24,689 nt of DNA from an uncultured Alistipes sp. (lineage in GTDB: Bacteria; Bacteroidota; Bacteroidia; Bacteroidales; Rikenellaceae). Position numbers and translations under genes: made by a program. The stretch covers positions 1-24,689 of the forward strand of contig CALGRZ010000125.1 of the NCBI GenBank assembly GCA_937880705.1, read 5' to 3'. Shown here one piece after another: positions 20,632-24,689 of the stretch. The stretch's first letter is position 1. Every line of letters begins with the position of its first letter. The notes beneath the pieces are model-generated. The model did no database searches. It saw nothing but the letters and a program-made list of their open reading frames with translations, and was not told the DNA's origin.

Positions 20632-21709
20632 GTTTTTTAGCTACCGAGGGGGCATGTACATACTCCTCGCACTCCTCATTTTGACCCTTGTGGGTGGCGT
20701 TATCACCTACCGCTTCTCGCTGTTGAGCCACTCGCTGCACTCGGAGAATACCGACGAGATCATCTTCTACACGATAATCGGTGTGGCAGCCCTCGCATCG
20801 GTAATAGCCACAACTCTGGCCGTGAGGCTCAACCGCAACCTCGCCAGCCTGAAGCGCGTGAGCGAGGCGATGGAGGCCGGTGCCGACATAGACTCGATGC
20901 CCACCTTCGCCAACGACGAGCTGGGCGAGATATCGCGACACATCATCGACCTCTACCAGCGTCTACGCCACACATCGAGCCAGCTGGAGAACGAGCATAA
21001 GTTGGCGATGCACGAGCATCAGGAGAAGTTGCGCATCAAGCGACAACTGACCAACAACATCAACCACGAGCTTAAGACCCCCGTGGCAGCCATTCAGGGC
21101 TACTTGGAGACCATCATCAACAACCGCGACATGACCGCCGAGGAGCGCGACTCGTTCATCGCAAAGAGCTACGCCCACAGCCAGCGTCTCACACAGCTGC
21201 TGCACGACGTCTCGACAATCACGCGCATGGAGGATGGCAGCAGCCGCATCGAGATCGAGAGTGTCGACCTGAAGGCCATCATCGACGAGATACGCTCGGA
21301 TGTGATGCTTCTGCCCGAGGAGCGACGCATGCGCATGAACATCACCCTACCCGACCCCATCACCGTAAAGGGCAACTCAACGCTGCTGTTGTCGATATTC
21401 AAGAACCTCACGGACAACGCCATCGCCTACTCGGGTGGTCGTGACATATATCTGCATGCTGCCGACGATGGCAATGGCAACTACCTTATCACCTTTGCCG
21501 ACAACGGCATCGGTGTAGACGAGGACCATATAAACCACATCTTTGAGCGTTTCTACCGCATCGACAAGGGTCGCTCACGCAAGCTCGGTGGCACAGGCCT
21601 CGGCCTCTCAATTGTCAAGAATGCCGTGCTCTTCCACAACGGCAACATAGAGGTATACAACCGCAAGGCGGGAGGTCTGGAGTTCAGATTTACCCTACCC
21701 AAAGCGTAG
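20609..21709 (+). CDS. Membrane sensor histidine kinase, partner of the upstream response regulator
   Basis: A 366-residue HisKA-type kinase. Two membrane helices (about residues 16-36 and 51-72) are joined by only about 14 residues, so there is practically no extracytoplasmic sensor domain. A HAMP-like linker follows (LASLKRVSEAMEAGADIDSM), then the dimerisation domain with His153 (NHELKTPVAAIQGYLE), and the ATPase domain with Asn270 (LTDNAIAYSGG), Asp298 (FADNGIGVDE), FERFYRIDKGRS and the G2 box GGTGLGLS from residue 327. All catalytic parts are intact. The start at 20609 overlaps the regulator gene by 23 bp, implying translational coupling; ATG 20615 is an alternative. Short-loop kinases usually read intracellular or membrane signals, or partner proteins such as a PhoU-type domain. 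A strong terminator follows. Confidence 0.93.
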   Translation: MAMDSKDKFFSYRGGMYILLALLILTLVGGVITYRFSLLSHSLHSENTDEIIFYTIIGVAALASVIATTLAVRLNRNLASLKRVSEAMEAGADIDSMPTFANDELGEISRHIIDLYQRLRHTSSQLENEHKLAMHEHQEKLRIKRQLTNNINHELKTPVAAIQGYLETIINNRDMTAEERDSFIAKSYAHSQRLTQLLHDVSTITRMEDGSSRIEIESVDLKAIIDEIRSDVMLLPEERRMRMNITLPDPITVKGNSTLLLSIFKNLTDNAIAYSGGRDIYLHAADDGNGNYLITFADNGIGVDEDHINHIFERFYRIDKGRSRKLGGTGLGLSIVKNAVLFHNGNIEVYNRKAGGLEFRFTLPKA

Positions 21710-21726
21710 CGACACCACACCGCATA

Positions 21727-21766
21727 AAAATAGGCTACCCGAGCGATGGCTCGGGTAGCCTATTTT
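21727..21766. terminator. Bidirectional terminator between histidine kinase and GH84 genes
   Basis: An 18-bp perfect stem (21727-21744 with 21749-21766) with a GATG loop, core GGCTACCCGAGC/GCTCGGGTAGCC flanked by AAAATA and TATTTT. A-T ends give a U-run on both strands, so it serves the kinase gene ending at 21709 and the minus-strand gene ending at 21781. Confidence 0.9.
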
Positions 21767-21780
21767 AATAGTTATCGAGG

Positions 21781-24261
21781 TTAGAAGATCGCCTCGAAGA
21801 GTCCATCGGCACCACTAATAACAACTCTGTCGGCAGGTGACTCGATGTCGATGTGGTGGTACGACGAGTCTATTGCACCCTCCTTCACAACAACATCACC
21901 GCAGTAGAGCGTATAACCTGCATCTGCCGATACTCTATCCAGAAGCAACGTAACACCCTTGGCATCAGCGGGCAACGCCACCTCGAGAGAGTCACCACGC
22001 AGCACCGTGTAGGGGTTTGAGTCGACACCATACTCCGCCTCCGTGACGGGGTTGATTGCAAACTCGCGAATAGCGAGCCAGTTGGTCTTCTTCGACTCGA
22101 GCTTGCGTATACCTACATATCGTGCCTCGAAGGGCTCGCCCTTCCACTCGATGTCGTAGACACCCTGCAAAGGCTCGGTGAGAGCTATCCAATTCTGACC
22201 ATCGGCAGAGTACTCCACAATGCAGTGGTCGAAATAATCGACATCGTCAACCGAGTTGCGGCCCTGGATGATACGCACCTCGCGTACCTCACGCACAATA
22301 CCCATGTCGGCAGCCACAAAGTCGTCGGTGCGCTGACCCTGACCCGAGTGGTAGTAGGTCTCGGGGTCGTCGTCATACATATACTTGGCCTGGGGAGCCT
22401 GAAGCGAACGATAGCTGCCCGCGGGTGACAGTGTCGACGACTTCTCGCCCGTAAGACCCTCATAGAAGGCCGAGGCCATGCCATCCATCATACGCTCGTA
22501 GAAGGGTTGCAGCTTCATCGTACCAATGCGGTGAGCATCGTACATGGCAACCTGCTCCTCGCTCATCAAGTTATCGACATAGGCCGTCCAGAAGGCCTCT
22601 TTCTCACCCATAAGGTAGAGTTGGTAGCACTCAATAGCCTTGCGACAGCGCTCACCGAGCTTGGCCAGCTCAACGATCCACGGACGCAGCTCCTCGAGCA
22701 GTGCACGGTTCTGCATGGCCTCCAACTCTGTGGGCAGTGCCTCGATGCGGCGCAACTCCTCAAGCAGCAGAGCCGCCTTCTCGGGCGTGTACTCCTCCAT
22801 GGTGAAGGTCTCGGTCTGCCATGACTCCAAACGGCGGTAGCCCGTCTCGGTGTCGCACGAGTGGATAGCAAAGAGACGATAGGCCTCCTTAACCTCCGGA
22901 GCGAGGTCGGCCAGAGCCCTCTCCCAGCTATCTACGGGGTTGTAATCCTCGGTATTCCAAGCATAGTCGGCAGTGCTGTATAGCGCGATCTTCGAGGCCT
23001 CGCCATGCTCCATGGGGTTGCTCACAATGCCGCGCACCTTATCCTCGTTCATCGTGCGTGCAAGGCCGTAGGCCGGGCCCTGCATAATGATATGGCGAGC
23101 ATAGTCCGTAACGGGGAAGTTCCACCAGAAGAGCGCAGGACGCTGAATACGACTATTCACCCACTCCATGGTACGCTCGGTAAGATCGCTACATACCGCA
23201 TCGCCCGTCCAGAACACATCGACATCCGCATCCAGTGTCTGGCCATAGCGCACCAAGCTACCGCGCTCGGTGGGGTTGGCCCATAGGCGCGTATAGTCCG
23301 TAGGGCAGACAATCATAGGCTCGACATCGCCCTTAACCTTGACAAACTCCGCGTTAAGACGGTTCATCAATGCCGTCTGCTTCAGCGGGTTGGTACCCTC
23401 GCCCGAAATATCGTCAAAGTGGATAGCAAAGGCCCTCACGCCGAGCTGATACATAGCCTCGAACTTACGCACAAGATTGTTGTAGTCCTCCTCATTCCAC
23501 TTGATATCCTGACCCGGATGGATCGCCCACACGAAGTGTACGCGGTTGCGACGGCAGGCCTCGACAAGCTCGTGGATATTGCGTGCCTCATCCGCAGGAT
23601 AGGGCTCACGCCAATAGGGAGAGCTGTGGTAGGGATCATCCTTTGGGCCGTAAATATAGTAGTTCATCTTATTGCGACCGTAGTAGTCGATAAGCGAGAG
23701 GCGCACGGTGTGCGACCATGGCGTACCATAGAAGCCCTCAACGACACCACGATACTTCAAATCGGGCCAGTCACGAATCTCAAGATGGGGCACAGCACCC
23801 GTGTACGAGATAGGGCTCTGAACGATCTGTCGGAGCGTCTCTATTGCGTAGAAGACACCCAGCTCGTCGTAGGCCTCGATAGCCACACCTCGCTTCGAGA
23901 TCTCAAGGTAGTAGGCACCCGACTTGGCCTCGAGCGAGTGACGCTTGGCATACTTCTTACCATACTCCACACGCAGAGGTGCTGCCAGAGGATGACGACC
24001 GAGGAAGTCGATGTCGGCATCAAACTCCGCAGCGCGGCCCTTAAGTGCTACACCGGCCGTAAGGTCGAGGGCAAAGTCATAACGAACCAGATGCTGGGGC
24101 GTAGGGTTGATTACAAGCCCCTTGTGGTCGACCTTCTCGCCCAGCAGCTCGCCGAGCGACTGCGACTCACCACGCTGCGACTGGAGATCCTGTGCCGAGG
24201 CGACAACGGCCATAAGAAGCATCACCGCGACGATGCCCAATTTAGATAGACGTTTGATCAT
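21781..24261 (-). CDS. GH84 beta-N-acetylglucosaminidase (O-GlcNAcase-like) with C-terminal F5/8-type (CBM32-like) domain
   Basis: An 826-residue secreted glycoside hydrolase that removes terminal beta-linked GlcNAc, in gut Bacteroidales probably from mucin or other host glycans. Signal peptide at residues 1-23 (ending VVASAQ). Residues about 35-160 are the GH20b-like N-terminal domain (YYLEISKRGVAIEAYDELG). The GH84 barrel starts near 165 (LKYRGVVEGFYGTPWSH) and contains the catalytic pair Asp283-Asp284 in AIHFDDISGEG, plus NKMNYYIYGPKDDPYH and VFWTGDAVCSDL, all as in the characterised Bacteroides enzyme. A helical region follows (about 470-595), then a discoidin/CBM32-like domain (about 605-745; GQGQRTDDFVAADMG, VEYSADGQNW) and a small C-terminal beta domain. 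It is longer than the roughly 720-740 residues usual for Bacteroides homologues. Monocistronic, divergent from gyrA. Confidence 0.93.
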   Translation of the reverse strand: MIKRLSKLGIVAVMLLMAVVASAQDLQSQRGESQSLGELLGEKVDHKGLVINPTPQHLVRYDFALDLTAGVALKGRAAEFDADIDFLGRHPLAAPLRVEYGKKYAKRHSLEAKSGAYYLEISKRGVAIEAYDELGVFYAIETLRQIVQSPISYTGAVPHLEIRDWPDLKYRGVVEGFYGTPWSHTVRLSLIDYYGRNKMNYYIYGPKDDPYHSSPYWREPYPADEARNIHELVEACRRNRVHFVWAIHPGQDIKWNEEDYNNLVRKFEAMYQLGVRAFAIHFDDISGEGTNPLKQTALMNRLNAEFVKVKGDVEPMIVCPTDYTRLWANPTERGSLVRYGQTLDADVDVFWTGDAVCSDLTERTMEWVNSRIQRPALFWWNFPVTDYARHIIMQGPAYGLARTMNEDKVRGIVSNPMEHGEASKIALYSTADYAWNTEDYNPVDSWERALADLAPEVKEAYRLFAIHSCDTETGYRRLESWQTETFTMEEYTPEKAALLLEELRRIEALPTELEAMQNRALLEELRPWIVELAKLGERCRKAIECYQLYLMGEKEAFWTAYVDNLMSEEQVAMYDAHRIGTMKLQPFYERMMDGMASAFYEGLTGEKSSTLSPAGSYRSLQAPQAKYMYDDDPETYYHSGQGQRTDDFVAADMGIVREVREVRIIQGRNSVDDVDYFDHCIVEYSADGQNWIALTEPLQGVYDIEWKGEPFEARYVGIRKLESKKTNWLAIREFAINPVTEAEYGVDSNPYTVLRGDSLEVALPADAKGVTLLLDRVSADAGYTLYCGDVVVKEGAIDSSYHHIDIESPADRVVISGADGLFEAIF

Positions 24262-24299
24262 AGTTTAAGTTTTAAGGTTTACAACTCTCTTTACGAAGG

Positions 24300-24307
24300 C
24301 AAAGATA
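24300..24307 (-). promoter_or_regulatory. -7 element of the GH84 gene
   Basis: Minus-strand TATCTTTG, 38 bases before the ATG at 24261; predicted leader about 35 nt. No clear -33 TTG, so expression may depend on an activator. The 310-bp gap 24262-24571 otherwise holds the gyrA promoter and an A/T-rich stretch without a visible gene. Confidence 0.6.
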
Positions 24308-24476
24308 AGAAAAAGTTTGATTACTATAAACTTTTTTACAAACAGCATACTACCCTCCACCTTCGACCCCACCCCGAAGAGATGGGCACAATGCGCTCAA
24401 ATCGCATAAAAAGGGGCAATACGGCCATTTTTCGAAAAAATTAGCCGCTAAAAGTCTAAAGTTTTCGTCAATAAAA

Positions 24477-24507
24477 TTGCTTAAATCGAAAATAAACGCT
24501 AATTTTG
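24477..24507 (+). promoter_or_regulatory. Promoter of gyrA
   Basis: TAATTTTG (24500-24507) with TTG at 24477-24479, spacing 20 bp, a full match to the Bacteroidota housekeeping promoter. Predicted start near 24511, leader about 61 nt. Confidence 0.75.
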
Positions 24508-24511
24508 CGTG

Positions 24512-24532
24512 CCTATATATATAATATATAGG
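24512..24532 (+). other. AT-rich inverted repeat at the 5' end of the gyrA leader
   Basis: CCTATATAT (24512-24520) pairs with ATATATAGG (24524-24532) across a 3-base loop. It begins within one or two bases of the predicted transcription start, so the mRNA would carry a 5'-terminal hairpin and the DNA has an easily melted TATATA palindrome. Confidence 0.6.
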
Positions 24533-24571
24533 TGAACGACTGCAAGAAAAAAAGTATAAACCAACAATAAA

Positions 24572-24689
24572 ATGACTGAAGAGCAGAACAACACAGGTCT
24601 TACGGGGCGTATCGTCCGCGTAAACCTCGAAGAACAGATGAAGTCGGCATACATCGACTACTCGATGTCGGTGATTGTGTCGCGAGCCC
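24572..24689 (+). CDS. gyrA: DNA gyrase subunit A, N-terminal fragment (runs off right edge)
   Basis: Only the first 39 codons are in the window. After a short variable start (MTEEQNNTGLTGRIVRVN) the sequence LEEQMKSAYIDYSMSVIVSR is the highly conserved N-terminus of GyrA, the breakage-reunion subunit of the type II topoisomerase that introduces negative supercoils with GyrB. The quinolone-resistance region and catalytic Tyr lie beyond the edge. ParC has a related N-terminus, but the exact YIDYSMSVIVSRA form is typical of GyrA. Start at ATG 24572 fits the promoter. Confidence 0.93.
   Translation, partial: MTEEQNNTGLTGRIVRVNLEEQMKSAYIDYSMSVIVSRA

Noticed and set aside
23419..24249. 276-codon plus-strand open frame opposite the GH84 gene
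   Set aside because: Covers the conserved GH84 catalytic region in antisense and shows no family features or promoter.

Overview
The window looks like a piece of a Bacteroidales chromosome, most likely a gut Alistipes-like (Rikenellaceae) species. The order-level call rests on three things. Most genes are preceded by the Bacteroidota -7 promoter motif TAnnTTTG, often with a TTG about 20 bp upstream, and leaders are A-rich with little Shine-Dalgarno signal. Typical Bacteroidales families are present (DUF4988 and fimbrillin-like lipoproteins, a DUF4374 lipoprotein, a CarboxypepD_reg-type TonB receptor). The core genes (panC, panD, mutS, gyrA) look like Bacteroidales versions. The genus is an inference from the GC-rich coding sequence and gene content. 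No tRNA, rRNA, insertion sequence or CRISPR array was seen.

Left part (1-4.9 kb): the 3' end of an M16 zinc-protease-like gene, then a 1097-residue modular surface lipoprotein with a coiled coil, two collagen-like Gly-X-Y tracts, BACON/Fn3-like domains, two copies of an OB-like module, two copies of a SusE/F-like module and a C-terminal beta domain. A bidirectional hairpin separates it from the next operon. Iron region (5.0-10.0 kb, minus strand): a three-gene operon of TonB receptor, DUF4374 lipoprotein and PepSY inner-membrane protein, the same set and order as the Bacteroides XusABC xenosiderophore system. From 10.1 to 12.2 kb are a C_GCAxxG_C_C four-cysteine protein, a small stand-alone HsdR-N-like PD-(D/E)xK protein transcribed divergently from it, and a fimbrillin-like lipoprotein.

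Middle (12.3-17.3 kb, plus strand): panC-panD (beta-alanine and pantothenate synthesis), mutS (mismatch repair) and an unrecognised single-pass membrane protein whose 3' end lies in a 38-bp tandem repeat.

Right part (17.4-24.7 kb): a PiT phosphate transporter fused to a PhoU-like domain, divergent from an OmpR/PhoB-class response regulator and its histidine kinase. The intergenic region holds three 11-bp-spaced direct repeats placed where the -33 element of the transporter promoter should be, and the transporter leader contains a terminator-like hairpin. Together these suggest a compact phosphate-responsive regulatory unit. A GH84 beta-N-acetylglucosaminidase follows on the minus strand, divergent from the start of gyrA, which runs off the right edge.

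The strongest candidates for something under-described are the pit-phoU / two-component control region (Pho-box-like repeats plus a putative attenuator), the overlapping divergent promoters at 10656-10674, and the architecture of the large lipoprotein.
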